A stretch of 64,000 nt of DNA from OCS116 cluster bacterium AG-390-A19 (GTDB taxonomy: Bacteria > Pseudomonadota > Alphaproteobacteria > MED-G09), in contig QCGV01000002.1 in NCBI GenBank assembly GCA_003278145.1, forward strand, positions 1-64,000, in the 5' to 3' direction. Positions 11,302 through 20,470 of the stretch are shown piece by piece. The notes beneath the pieces are model-generated. The model saw only the letters and a program-made list of their open reading frames with translations. It had not been told where the DNA came from and searched no databases. Every line of letters starts with the position of its first letter. Position 1 is the first letter of the stretch. Both the position numbers and the translations under genes were made by a program.

Positions 11302-12255
11302 TTAAAACATGTCAAAGCTGAATTTGTATTGAATACCAGCCATAATATGTTCTGATTCTTTAGAAGAGTCTGCAAAGGATTTGTCGACATAATTAAGATA
11401 TAATTTTAATGGTTTAGCAACTTTATAATCAAAACCAATACCTGTAAGCTCACCTCCAGCTTTAACCATATCTGATTCACCATACATGACTTTAAAGGCA
11501 GCTTTTTTTGACATTTTCATTTTTAAAGAAACTACATACCCATCGTCATCATATTTTCCTGTAGTGTCTTCAGATTCTTGCCAAATAAAACCAAGTGTTA
11601 CAGGTTTACCAAGAGGAATTGTTCCAGCGAATCTTGTTGTATCAAAGAAGTAACCCTTTTGAGGAACCTCTGAGTCAAAAGCTAAAGCAAAAAATGCTTT
11701 ATTACCGGCAATTTTACCTTTCCACTCAGCTGAAACAGAAAAACCTTCTTCATCTGCTTTTTCCATTATGGCCATCACATTAACAGTAAAACCATTAGCT
11801 TTTGGAGAAGACCACTGAATAACCTTTTTACTTCTATTTTCGCCCCAGATAATATTTTTTATATCACCTGCTGTATCATTGAATAAATCAACTTTACCTT
11901 GAGCTTTTTTCGTTGGTGTGTCGTGCATACCCATAAATACTTTACCAAAAGCACCTTTAAGGCCTACATAACTGTTTCTTTGTTTAAAGGTTGGATCACC
12001 ATCAATTGGATCTGTTTGATATTCATATTTATAAATAGCTGCAAGACCATTATCAAAAGTTTGTGAACCTTTTACACCCACGCGTGAAGCATGGGATTTT
12101 ACATCAGTGTAAGAACCACTTGAGGTATCTTCACTGCTTAAAGCAATATCTAAACGCCCATAAATTGATGATTTTGCAATTGCTTCAGTTGAATTTATTA
12201 CAAGACCAAAAAAAAGTGCGAAAAGAATTATTTTAATAGAATTTAACTTAGTCAT
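11302..12255 (-). CDS. Gram-negative porin, first gene of the pst operon
   Basis: Signal peptide; SSIYGRLDIALSSEDTSSGSYTDVKSHASRVGVKGSQTFDNGLAAIYKYEYQ; YVGLKGAFGKVFMGMHDTP; C-terminal aromatic (F). Confidence 0.88.
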   Translation of the reverse strand: MTKLNSIKIILFALFFGLVINSTEAIAKSSIYGRLDIALSSEDTSSGSYTDVKSHASRVGVKGSQTFDNGLAAIYKYEYQTDPIDGDPTFKQRNSYVGLKGAFGKVFMGMHDTPTKKAQGKVDLFNDTAGDIKNIIWGENRSKKVIQWSSPKANGFTVNVMAIMEKADEEGFSVSAEWKGKIAGNKAFFALAFDSEVPQKGYFFDTTRFAGTIPLGKPVTLGFIWQESEDTTGKYDDDGYVVSLKMKMSKKAAFKVMYGESDMVKAGGELTGIGFDYKVAKPLKLYLNYVDKSFADSSKESEHIMAGIQYKFSFDMF

Positions 12256-12325
12256 AAGCTCTCCCTTTTTTTATATGTGAAAGCTCATTTAAATAACTTT
12301 TAGATGAAGTTCTTATAGAAATTAT

Positions 12326-12343
12326 ATGACAGTTTTATGAAAT
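12326..12343 (-). promoter_or_regulatory. Putative Pho box upstream of porin-pstSCAB-phoU-phoB
   Basis: Minus strand: ATTTCAT-AAAA-CTGTCAT, two 7-mers 11 bp apart, one matching CTGTCAT exactly; about 71 bp upstream of the porin ATG. Confidence 0.7.
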
Positions 12344-12364
12344 ATCTCTTATGTAAACTACAAG

Positions 12365-13681
12365 TTATATTTTGTTAAAAATGATAGAAAAAGATGAACC
12401 AACACCCAACTTACTTTCAATTTCTAATTGAGCTTTGTGACGAGAAACAATATTTTTTACTATAGATAATCCAAGACCAGTACCTGTATTTCTAATGTCT
12501 GAATTTACTCTATAAAATCTCTCAGTAAGCCTGGATATGTGGTCTTCATGAATACCAGGCCCGTCATCTTTGACTTCAAAAATAATTTTAAAGTCATTTT
12601 CAAAAATCTTAATATTAACACTTTGACCAGTGTTATTATATTTTACTGCATTTTCTATTAAATTTACAAATGCTATCCTAATATCATTTTCATCGCCATG
12701 TATTAAATATTCCTTCTTTTCAAGTTCTTTTGAAAGTTTGATTTTATTTTTTTTGGCCAATTCATTTAATCCATCAAAAACATTATCAAGTACTTTCATC
12801 AAGTTAACTTCATTTTCAGGCAAAATATGTTGGCGCATTTCCGCTTGATTTAGGGATAACAAATCTTCAATTAAAAGTTGAGCTCTATTTGATTGATCAA
12901 TTAGTTTTTTTAAAAAATCTTTAGAAGCCTCTTTATCTTCATCTCCATATTTTTCAAGGGTTTCAGCGATTCCCTTTATTACGCTAATTGGAGTTTTTAA
13001 TTCATGACTTGCATTGGCGATAAATTCACTACGTAATGTCAATATTTTTTTTACTTCTGTAGTTTCTCTAAACATTAATAAATAATTAAATTCATCTTTT
13101 GAGAAATTAGGCACTCTTGAAATATCAACCTCATAAGATCTATCTATTTCACCTGGTAAAATAATTTCTATTTTTTCAATACTATTTTTTTGACTATTTT
13201 TATAGAGATTTAAAGTTTCTAATAATAGAGTTGACCTAATAATAGTTTGAATTCTTAGTCCTGTTGGAATTTCATTTTCAGAATTTAAAACAGAGTCTCT
13301 TGCAATTGATGAAAAAAAAGTCTTATCAGCACTTTGATTAAAAATTAATATAACATCATTTTCATTAATCAAAATTGTAGGTTCTTTAATAGCTTCAATA
13401 ATTGTTTTAAGTTTATTAAGGCCTTCACTAATATCCTTAAATTTTGACTCTTCTTGATTTTTATAAAATTCGAGTGCCTTCCTATCGTCACTTGACATTG
13501 CTAATAAAACTACTGTGAAAATCACGATAAAGAAAATTGCTGTAAAAAAAGTCAAGAAACCCAACAAGAAAAAAGCAAAACAGAGAACTATTAATAAAAA
13601 AATAATCGGAATTTTAGGGCGAATTATTTCACTCAAAACAGATCCTATTTTATAATCTGTAGTTTCAATTTTTTTATTCAT
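12365..13681 (-). CDS. phoR: Phosphate regulon sensor histidine kinase PhoR
   Basis: SHELKTPISVIKG H-box, N-box NLIENAVKYN, GTGLGLSIVKNIV; N-terminal TM hairpin; upstream of the pst operon. Confidence 0.9.
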   Translation of the reverse strand: MNKKIETTDYKIGSVLSEIIRPKIPIIFLLIVLCFAFFLLGFLTFFTAIFFIVIFTVVLLAMSSDDRKALEFYKNQEESKFKDISEGLNKLKTIIEAIKEPTILINENDVILIFNQSADKTFFSSIARDSVLNSENEIPTGLRIQTIIRSTLLLETLNLYKNSQKNSIEKIEIILPGEIDRSYEVDISRVPNFSKDEFNYLLMFRETTEVKKILTLRSEFIANASHELKTPISVIKGIAETLEKYGDEDKEASKDFLKKLIDQSNRAQLLIEDLLSLNQAEMRQHILPENEVNLMKVLDNVFDGLNELAKKNKIKLSKELEKKEYLIHGDENDIRIAFVNLIENAVKYNNTGQSVNIKIFENDFKIIFEVKDDGPGIHEDHISRLTERFYRVNSDIRNTGTGLGLSIVKNIVSRHKAQLEIESKLGVGSSFSIIFNKI

Positions 13682-13786
13682 GGTTGATTATAAGAATAAA
13701 AAGAAAAGTAAATCAATATTGTATGTATAAATATTATATATGAGATTATTAATACAAATGAATTTTATAGTGATAAAATAAGAAGA

Positions 13787-14284
13787 ATGAAAAAAACGCT
13801 AATATTGTGGAGACATGCTCAAGCAGAGATTGGTAACGATGATTTTAATCGTGCTATCGATGAAAGGGGAATAAAAGAATCTAAAATAATGTCGAAATTT
13901 CTTTTATCCAATGCATCTCCTGACCTTATCTTATCTTCCCCTGCTCGCAGAGCTCAAGAAACATTGGAATCATTTAGCGATCTATTCCCTCTAAAAAAAA
14001 ATAATATAGATAAAAATCTATATCTCGCAGAACCTGAAAAGATTGTACAATCAATAATTGAAAATGCAGATAAAGAAGATACGATTTTAATCGTTGGTCA
14101 TAATCCAGGTATTCATGAATTATCACTATTACTAACAAACAATAATCCAGATTTAATGGTTGAATTTTCTACATGTTCTATGAGTTTTATTTCTTTTAAT
14201 AATGATAATTGGTATGATTTTGATACAAAAAAATGTCTTTTAGAGAGATTTATCCGACCAAAAGATTTAAAAACTAATTATTAA
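13787..14284 (+). CDS. SixA-type phosphohistidine phosphatase / histidine phosphatase family
   Basis: MKKTLILWRHAQAE (RHG motif), SSPARRAQET, VGHNPGIHELSLLL. Confidence 0.88.
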   Translation: MKKTLILWRHAQAEIGNDDFNRAIDERGIKESKIMSKFLLSNASPDLILSSPARRAQETLESFSDLFPLKKNNIDKNLYLAEPEKIVQSIIENADKEDTILIVGHNPGIHELSLLLTNNNPDLMVEFSTCSMSFISFNNDNWYDFDTKKCLLERFIRPKDLKTNY

Positions 14285-14645
14285 AGTGAAGAATAATACT
14301 AGCAAAAGACATTACTGAAATTAATAGAAAAGTTCCTTGAGCACCAATTAATCTTGGATAATTCGCACCTTCATTTTTACTCATACCCCATGCATGAAGA
14401 AGTCTAAATAAAACAAGAAGGATACCAAAAATATGTATTAAGTTATTAGATGAAGAAGAATATTCAAAAATAAAAAGTATAATTAAAGCCAAAGGAACAT
14501 TTTCTACAAAGTTTGCCTGCACTCTCTCCGTGGCATTAGACCTCCATTTCTCTTCTTTACCACCCCTTAAACGAACATAAAGAACTTGATTAGCAAGTAA
14601 TACCGATAGAAGACCTAAAATAGCTGCATAAAGAAGAGTTATCAT
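14274..14645 (-). CDS. MAPEG family membrane protein
   Basis: ERVQANFVENVPLALIILF pattern, four TM segments. Confidence 0.8.
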   Translation of the reverse strand: MITLLYAAILGLLSVLLANQVLYVRLRGGKEEKWRSNATERVQANFVENVPLALIILFIFEYSSSSNNLIHIFGILLVLFRLLHAWGMSKNEGANYPRLIGAQGTFLLISVMSFASIILHFNN

Positions 14646-14869
14646 ATCAAACCTCTAATCAGAGAAAGAATTCCTATTACAATAATTATTAAACCTATCC
14701 AAGAATATTGATCTAGCCAAAAAAGCATAAAGGATCGTTGACTATCTACTTCACCATTTTCTGGTTTAGTTTTCTTTAATTGTCTTGGTAATCCAGCAAC
14801 CCAAAAAATTTGCAACCCATGCCACAAAAAGCCTAGACCAAATGCTAAAATAAAATTTGAAATTTCCAT
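14642..14869 (-). CDS. Small membrane protein of unknown function
   Basis: 75 aa with two TM segments; 4-bp overlap with the MAPEG gene. Confidence 0.6.
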   Translation of the reverse strand: MEISNFILAFGLGFLWHGLQIFWVAGLPRQLKKTKPENGEVDSQRSFMLFWLDQYSWIGLIIIVIGILSLIRGLI

Positions 14870-14908
14870 AATTAATAATGCAACATTTATTAATCTTTTT
14901 AAACTATT

Positions 14909-15961
14909 TTAATTAAATTTAGATGAGATTAGTGGAAGATCTAAAAAAGACTTAAATCCTGGACTTGCTTCACAAACTAGGGGTATTGCATGAATACCGT
15001 GCAAGGCAGTTGATACCAATGGATCATCATTCCAGTCATGTGAAAAATCAATTTTCATATTTGGCTTTCCTTTTACTTCAACACACATCCCAACTGGCTC
15101 TTCCCACTCAGGAGCTGCATCAGGGTGTGCTCTCCAAATTGTTTCTTGTATGATTTTAGTTCCATCTTCACAATTACCTGTCCACTTTCTTCTTTGACCG
15201 GAAATTTTTCCTTTTTCAACTACACCAGCAGCAATTTTATAATCTTTTTCAGCAGTAATTAAGTCTATACTTTCATCTACGTTAATAATTTTTGATCCTA
15301 TACCATCAGCAATTAAATATATCGCTTCTTTAAAAAGACCGCCCAACCAATTTTCATATCGACCAGCTTCTTGATTATATTGATCAAGAGATTTTCCCAT
15401 TAACATTGTATCAAAAACAATTTCCTCAGAAGGATAGTATGAAAATTCAGAACTCTCTGTTACAACTACCTCATTTACCTCCTCGGACATTCCACTCATA
15501 GTTAAAGGCATTAAATCAGAGAGCCAACCGGGAGCAATACCAGTACCATGAAGGCTTACACCCCCCTCAATACAAGCATCCTCTATTTCATTTGCAAAAT
15601 CTTCTCCAAAAGCCTTAGGATATAAAAAACCAACAGTGGTTACGACATTAAAACCGTTTTTTAAAAGCATAATTATATTTTTTTTATCTAAATCAGGATC
15701 TTCACCCAATCTTAGGGAGGCAAGCGGAGTATAATTTACACAATCAGCTTCAGTAGATAAGACTTTCTCAATATCAGTAGAGGCTTCAACACCTATTGGA
15801 TCAATCCCAGCAATAGTTCCAGCATCTAATCCATTTTTATTTTTGTCTGAGACTATAAGTCCAACAAGATCAAGATCACTCCTATTTTTAATACCCCTAA
15901 TAGAAGCTTTACCAACATTACCAGAAGACCATTGTATAACCTTGTATATTTTTTTAGGCAT
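14909..15961 (-). CDS. Dihydrodipicolinate reductase-like NAD(P)-binding protein
   Basis: KVIQWSSGNVGKASIRGIKNRSDLDLVGLIV Rossmann start; matches the DapB-N-like / amine dehydrogenase-like family pattern. Confidence 0.75.
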   Translation of the reverse strand: MPKKIYKVIQWSSGNVGKASIRGIKNRSDLDLVGLIVSDKNKNGLDAGTIAGIDPIGVEASTDIEKVLSTEADCVNYTPLASLRLGEDPDLDKKNIIMLLKNGFNVVTTVGFLYPKAFGEDFANEIEDACIEGGVSLHGTGIAPGWLSDLMPLTMSGMSEEVNEVVVTESSEFSYYPSEEIVFDTMLMGKSLDQYNQEAGRYENWLGGLFKEAIYLIADGIGSKIINVDESIDLITAEKDYKIAAGVVEKGKISGQRRKWTGNCEDGTKIIQETIWRAHPDAAPEWEEPVGMCVEVKGKPNMKIDFSHDWNDDPLVSTALHGIHAIPLVCEASPGFKSFLDLPLISSKFN

Positions 15962-16045
15962 TTATTACTCCCATAACTTTATATAAATTACTTAATATTA
16001 GAACTTATTTAACGATAAATAAAATTAAATTGATTATAAAGAAAT

Positions 16046-16076
16046 GGCCGCTGTAAAATTCTATCTCACAGCGGCC
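16046..16076. terminator. Strong hairpin between ppx and the DapB-like gene
   Basis: GGCCGCTGT (16046-16054) and ACAGCGGCC (16068-16076), perfect 9-bp inverted repeat, 13-nt loop; weak T-tract on either side. Confidence 0.5.
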
Positions 16077-16159
16077 TAACAATAAACTGGGGAGGTTAAT
16101 TGTTTGTACAACAATCTAAGGGTTAAATATGACAATTTAATAAATAAAATATTAACTTT

Positions 16160-17032
16160 TTATTTTTTCTTAACTAAAGAATAAGCAATACCCTCAACTA
16201 AACCCCAAGGTATTACTGATATTTTTTTTATATTAAGTTCATTGGCAATATTAGAATAAATCATTCCAGATTTTGAAATTAACTTCGCTCTATCTGGTCT
16301 AATATTATATTTTTTTATAATTTCACTTTTAGTCAGTCCATTTATTTTTTTTAAAATCAAATCAAATTCTTTTAGGGGAAGAGATTTTTCTTTTTTAACT
16401 TTAAATAGGCTTCTAATACCACCGCCGGTTCCAATTATTTGTGAAATATCATTACCTTTAAACTTATTTAACCAATCAACAATATTAGACCATTCTTTTG
16501 AAAAACCTTTTTTCCCTAAGTAGTGAATTGATAATGCTCCAACAGGAAATGATTTTGAGTCAATACATTCATTTTTTTTCTTTAACAGAACTTCTGTGCT
16601 TCCACCGCCAACGTCAACAATAAAATAATTCATATCTGGATTAAATTGACTTATATCCAAGTTTGAAATTAATTTTACTTCCTCAACACCATCAATAATT
16701 TCAATTGGAATACTTGAATAATCTGAAAGTTGATCAAGAATCAATTCTTGATTTGAAGCTTGTCTGAATGCTGCAGTAGCACATGCTCTAACATAATCAA
16801 CATCGTAAAGGTTAATAGTCTTCTCAAACTTTTTCAGAATTTTTCCAAGTCGCCTTATTGATTTCTGTCTAATCTTTTTATGTTTTTTTGAATATATATC
16901 CCTTCCAAGACCAAGGGCGTAACGCATTCTTAAATGAGAAATTTCATTTAAATTATTACTTTTATTATCATATTCAAACATTCTATGTTTGACAGAGTTT
17001 GTTCCGATATCTATTGCAGAAATTTTTTTCAA
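16160..17032 (-). CDS. ppx: Ppx/GppA family exopolyphosphatase
   Basis: MKKISAIDIGTNSVKHRMFEY, VDVGGGSTEVLL, IIGTGGGIRSLF. Confidence 0.85.
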   Translation of the reverse strand: MKKISAIDIGTNSVKHRMFEYDNKSNNLNEISHLRMRYALGLGRDIYSKKHKKIRQKSIRRLGKILKKFEKTINLYDVDYVRACATAAFRQASNQELILDQLSDYSSIPIEIIDGVEEVKLISNLDISQFNPDMNYFIVDVGGGSTEVLLKKKNECIDSKSFPVGALSIHYLGKKGFSKEWSNIVDWLNKFKGNDISQIIGTGGGIRSLFKVKKEKSLPLKEFDLILKKINGLTKSEIIKKYNIRPDRAKLISKSGMIYSNIANELNIKKISVIPWGLVEGIAYSLVKKK

Positions 17033-17033
17033 T

Positions 17034-17897
17034 TTAACCTAAATTTTCAGATAAAATTTTATATTGATTATATGTAAGACCATCAAAGACCTCACCTTGA
17101 TAACTATAAGAATAACTTTTAATTTCTTTACTCCATTTTTTAGGCTTTAGAACTTTTTTATTTTTATACTCAGTAGAATTTAAAAGATAATGCATTGCCG
17201 TGATTCTTGCTAACCTTTTATTTGATGAGTCAATAACAATCCAAGGACAAATTTTTGTTGAAGTTTGTTTAAACATTTGTTCTTTATAAAGAGTTAAAAC
17301 GTCAAATTTATCAATTATCATTTTATCAATATGAGAAAATTTCCAGTGTTTTATTGGACTGTTTTTTCTAGCATTAAGTCTATTTCTTTGGATAGTCTTA
17401 TCTATAGAAAGATAAAATTTTATTATTTCTGTTCCATTGTTTATATATTCCAATTCCCAATCATTTACATTTTTCATAAAATTTTTATATTGACGCTGAG
17501 TACAAAAACCCAAAGCGGGCTCTATTAAAGCTCGATTATACCAGGACCTATCAAAAAAAATCATTTCGCCATTTTTAGGCATCAATTTTTCATACCTTTT
17601 AAACCAGTGCTTTGATTCCCACTCTGTTGGAATACCAAGATTTATATACTTAACTTGTTCAGGAATTAAATATTTAGAAAACTGTTTTGCAGTATCTGTT
17701 TTACCTGCAGAATCTCTTCCTTCGAAGATAACTGCAACTTTTCTATTCTCTTTTATCACAGATTTTTGAAATTTTATTAACTCAACACGTAATCTAAATT
17801 TCTCCTTTTGATATTGTTTTTGAGTTAACTTTTCATAGCCTTGAAGATTAAATGTTCGTTCACCAATAACTTGGTTATTAACTTTGCTATTTTTCAT
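17034..17897 (-). CDS. ppk2: Polyphosphate kinase 2 family protein
   Basis: VIFEGRDSAGKTDTAKQFSKYL Walker A; MIFFDRSWYNRALIEPALGFC Walker B/lid region. Confidence 0.9.
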   Translation of the reverse strand: MKNSKVNNQVIGERTFNLQGYEKLTQKQYQKEKFRLRVELIKFQKSVIKENRKVAVIFEGRDSAGKTDTAKQFSKYLIPEQVKYINLGIPTEWESKHWFKRYEKLMPKNGEMIFFDRSWYNRALIEPALGFCTQRQYKNFMKNVNDWELEYINNGTEIIKFYLSIDKTIQRNRLNARKNSPIKHWKFSHIDKMIIDKFDVLTLYKEQMFKQTSTKICPWIVIDSSNKRLARITAMHYLLNSTEYKNKKVLKPKKWSKEIKSYSYSYQGEVFDGLTYNQYKILSENLG

Positions 17898-18543
17898 TAA
17901 AAAATCTCATTACTACCATAGCTGAAATTCCCCCCAGAAACTGAGCTGTAACAAAATAAAGCACCGAATTTGGCGAAATTCCTGTAAAGTTCTCAGTGAA
18001 AACTCTTGCAATAGTTACCGCAGGGTTAGCAAGGGACGTTGAAGATGTAAACCAATAAGCCGAAGTAATATAAAGCCCTACAGCGATACCAGTGTTAAAT
18101 TTATTTTTTTTAGTCGATAAAATAAAAATTATTAAAATTAATCCAAAAGTTGCAATGATCTCACTCAAAAATAAGTTAAAGCCAAGACGGTCAACTGAGG
18201 AAACACTAATATATTTATTTTTAAACATTATATTAGCAATTATAGTTCCAAAAAATCCTCCTATAATTTGCGAAATCCATAAGAAAAGCATTTCAATAAA
18301 ACTTATTGATTTTTTTAAAAAGAAACAAAATGATACAACAGGGTTAAAATGGGAGTCAGATAATTCATTAAAAACATTGATTAAGACAACTAAAATAGCG
18401 CCTGTAGCTATTGTATTAGCAAGTAACATTCCTCCTAAAGATTCAGAGTATAAATTCTGAGCCATAAAACCTGAACCAACAACAGTGCATACTAAAAAAA
18501 AAGTTCCTAAAAATTCCGAAAAATATTTGCTTAAATTATTCAT
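17887..18543 (-). CDS. MIP-family aquaporin / aquaglyceroporin
   Basis: FLGTFFLVCTVVGSG; HFNPVVSF (first NPA box is NPV) and LANPAVTIAR (second NPA); next to arsC. Confidence 0.88.
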   Translation of the reverse strand: MNNLSKYFSEFLGTFFLVCTVVGSGFMAQNLYSESLGGMLLANTIATGAILVVLINVFNELSDSHFNPVVSFCFFLKKSISFIEMLFLWISQIIGGFFGTIIANIMFKNKYISVSSVDRLGFNLFLSEIIATFGLILIIFILSTKKNKFNTGIAVGLYITSAYWFTSSTSLANPAVTIARVFTENFTGISPNSVLYFVTAQFLGGISAMVVMRFFNEK

Positions 18544-19087
18544 TATTATTGACTGCCTCCAAGAAAAGATTTGAAATCAAATCAATCCTATTTTCCCTTT
18601 TCTTAAATTTTTCTAATTGTGAATTCTTTATTTTAAAAGCTTCAAATTCAGATGATTTTAAATAATCTTTAATGTAATTAAATCTAAGGCTAAGTATGAC
18701 AAATAAATCTGAAAAACCTTTCATTGATAGTGAATGAGAATCTTTATGAATTGATGGATCTTCAAGATCCCATTTTATTTTTGGTATATCCTCCAACCAG
18801 ATTGGACAAGGTTCACTTCCAGCATTTGAGCATAAAGTTACAATAATTTCTGGTTTCCAGGAATTTGTTTTAGAAAATTCATTCCATGATTTACTCTCAA
18901 GATTACTTGTACACACTGACATTTTTTCAAGAGTTAAAAGACAATAAGGGTTTATTTCGCCTATTGGATTACTGCCAGCAGATTTAAATTGAATATAGTC
19001 AAACAAATAATTATTGCCAATTGCCTCAGCCATTATAGATCTTGCTGAATTTCCTGTGCATAACATAAGAGCTCTAATTGGTTTCAT
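18536..19087 (-). CDS. arsC: Arsenate reductase, LMW-PTP (thioredoxin-coupled) family
   Basis: LMLCTGNSARSIMAEA P-loop; VTLCSNAGSEPCPIW second Cys pair; WDLEDPS. Confidence 0.9.
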   Translation of the reverse strand: MKPIRALMLCTGNSARSIMAEAIGNNYLFDYIQFKSAGSNPIGEINPYCLLTLEKMSVCTSNLESKSWNEFSKTNSWKPEIIVTLCSNAGSEPCPIWLEDIPKIKWDLEDPSIHKDSHSLSMKGFSDLFVILSLRFNYIKDYLKSSEFEAFKIKNSQLEKFKKRENRIDLISNLFLEAVNNNE

Positions 19088-19152
19088 TTATTTTCTCTTT
19101 ATAGATTAAAAGATAAGATTTTATAATTTTCTTATTTTTATATTTGAAAAAT

Positions 19153-19170
19153 ATTACAGAATTATTACAA
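19153..19170 (-). promoter_or_regulatory. Putative Pho box upstream of arsC-aqp-ppk2-ppx
   Basis: Minus strand: TTGTAAT-AATT-CTGTAAT, two 7-mers 11 bp apart; about 66 bp upstream of the arsC ATG. Confidence 0.55.
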
Positions 19171-19195
19171 ATAACTATTCGAAAAGGTTGTTCAA

Positions 19196-19444
19196 ATGAA
19201 GCTATCGATAGAAATTACAATGTACCCTTTAGAGGATAAATACCTTCCTATTATAGAAAATTTTATTGAGCATTTAAAAAGCTACAATGATATTAAGCTA
19301 GAAGTTTTTCCAACCAGCACAGTTATCTATGGTGATTTTGATAATGTTATGGAAGTTTTATCGAGTTCAATAAAATGGAACGTTAACAATAAAAATAAAG
19401 CTGTTTTCGTTACAAAATTTTTACCTAATTATGAAGCAATCTAA
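19196..19444 (+). CDS. YkoF-like thiamine/HMP-binding-type small protein
   Basis: MKLSIEITMYPLEDKYLPIIENFIEHLKSY... STVIYGDFDNVMEVL, pattern of YKOF-like domains. Confidence 0.6.
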   Translation: MKLSIEITMYPLEDKYLPIIENFIEHLKSYNDIKLEVFPTSTVIYGDFDNVMEVLSSSIKWNVNNKNKAVFVTKFLPNYEAI

Positions 19445-19450
19445 AAAAGT

Positions 19451-20470
19451 TTAAGGATTCGATCCAACAACAGAATATCTATTTTCAGGGTCAGTATAAT
19501 AATGATCAACATAATCCCCATCTAGTCCAAAGTTTTTTTCTTGTATTTTATATAATTTTCCAAGCATCCATGCATGTGCAGCATCATTTTCTGATCGTTT
19601 ATTCCAAAATAAACGTACAGAATATTCATTGGTATCAAATGGCATGGGAGAAACAATAAAATTATTAGCCTTATTAAAATAAGATGCAAGGTGGCCTGAT
19701 AAAGTTATTAAATAATCAGATGCTCGTATAATTTCTTTTGCTACTGAAACATAATTTACTGACATACTAATATTTCTTTTTCTTCCTATTTCCTGCAAAT
19801 AGTCATTTACAGGACTATCGATTGTTCCGTCATAGCTGACATGTACATGATTTGCTGCTGTATAATTATCGAGACTTATTTCACCATTTTCATCAAAGAA
19901 AGGGTTTCCTTTTCTTCCAACACATAGGGGACGATCTTTATAAATTAGAAAACTATTAAAATACTCATCAAATTTATCGTTGGAATAGGATTTTAATTCA
20001 GATCGAAGACCTTCATCAGAGGAAATTATAAAATCTAACTCTTGATTTTTTAATTTCTCCAAATCTCCTTTTGAAGTTGATACTGATGATATTTGAATAT
20101 TAGGTGCCTCTTCTTGGAAAACTTTTGCAAGTTGAGGAAAAATTCTTCCTGCAGCAATATCAGGTAAACAAAACTTAAAAAGTCTATCTGATTTTGAAGG
20201 GTTAAATTCTTCATCACTTAATGATGATTGAATTGAATCAAGAGCATTTTGAATTGGATATATTAAATCTTCAGCTTTCTTTGTAGGTTTCATCATATCT
20301 GACGACCTAAAAAATAAATCATCATCTAATGTATATCTTAACCTATTTAGAGCATTACTAACAGCAGACTGCGATAAATTTAGTTTCTCTGCTGCTTTCG
20401 TTATAGTTTTCTCATTATAGATTGATGTAAAAACTAACAAAAGATTTAAGTCTATTCTTGATAAATTCAT
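19451..20470 (-). CDS. LysR family transcriptional regulator
   Basis: DLNLLLVFTSIYNEKTITKAAEKLNLSQSAVSNALNRLR HTH; LysR substrate-binding C-terminus. Confidence 0.92.
   Translation of the reverse strand: MNLSRIDLNLLLVFTSIYNEKTITKAAEKLNLSQSAVSNALNRLRYTLDDDLFFRSSDMMKPTKKAEDLIYPIQNALDSIQSSLSDEEFNPSKSDRLFKFCLPDIAAGRIFPQLAKVFQEEAPNIQISSVSTSKGDLEKLKNQELDFIISSDEGLRSELKSYSNDKFDEYFNSFLIYKDRPLCVGRKGNPFFDENGEISLDNYTAANHVHVSYDGTIDSPVNDYLQEIGRKRNISMSVNYVSVAKEIIRASDYLITLSGHLASYFNKANNFIVSPMPFDTNEYSVRLFWNKRSENDAAHAWMLGKLYKIQEKNFGLDGDYVDHYYTDPENRYSVVGSNP

Noticed and set aside
10959-11321. 120-aa ORF antisense to pstS
   Set aside because: Antisense shadow; pstS frame has strong motifs.
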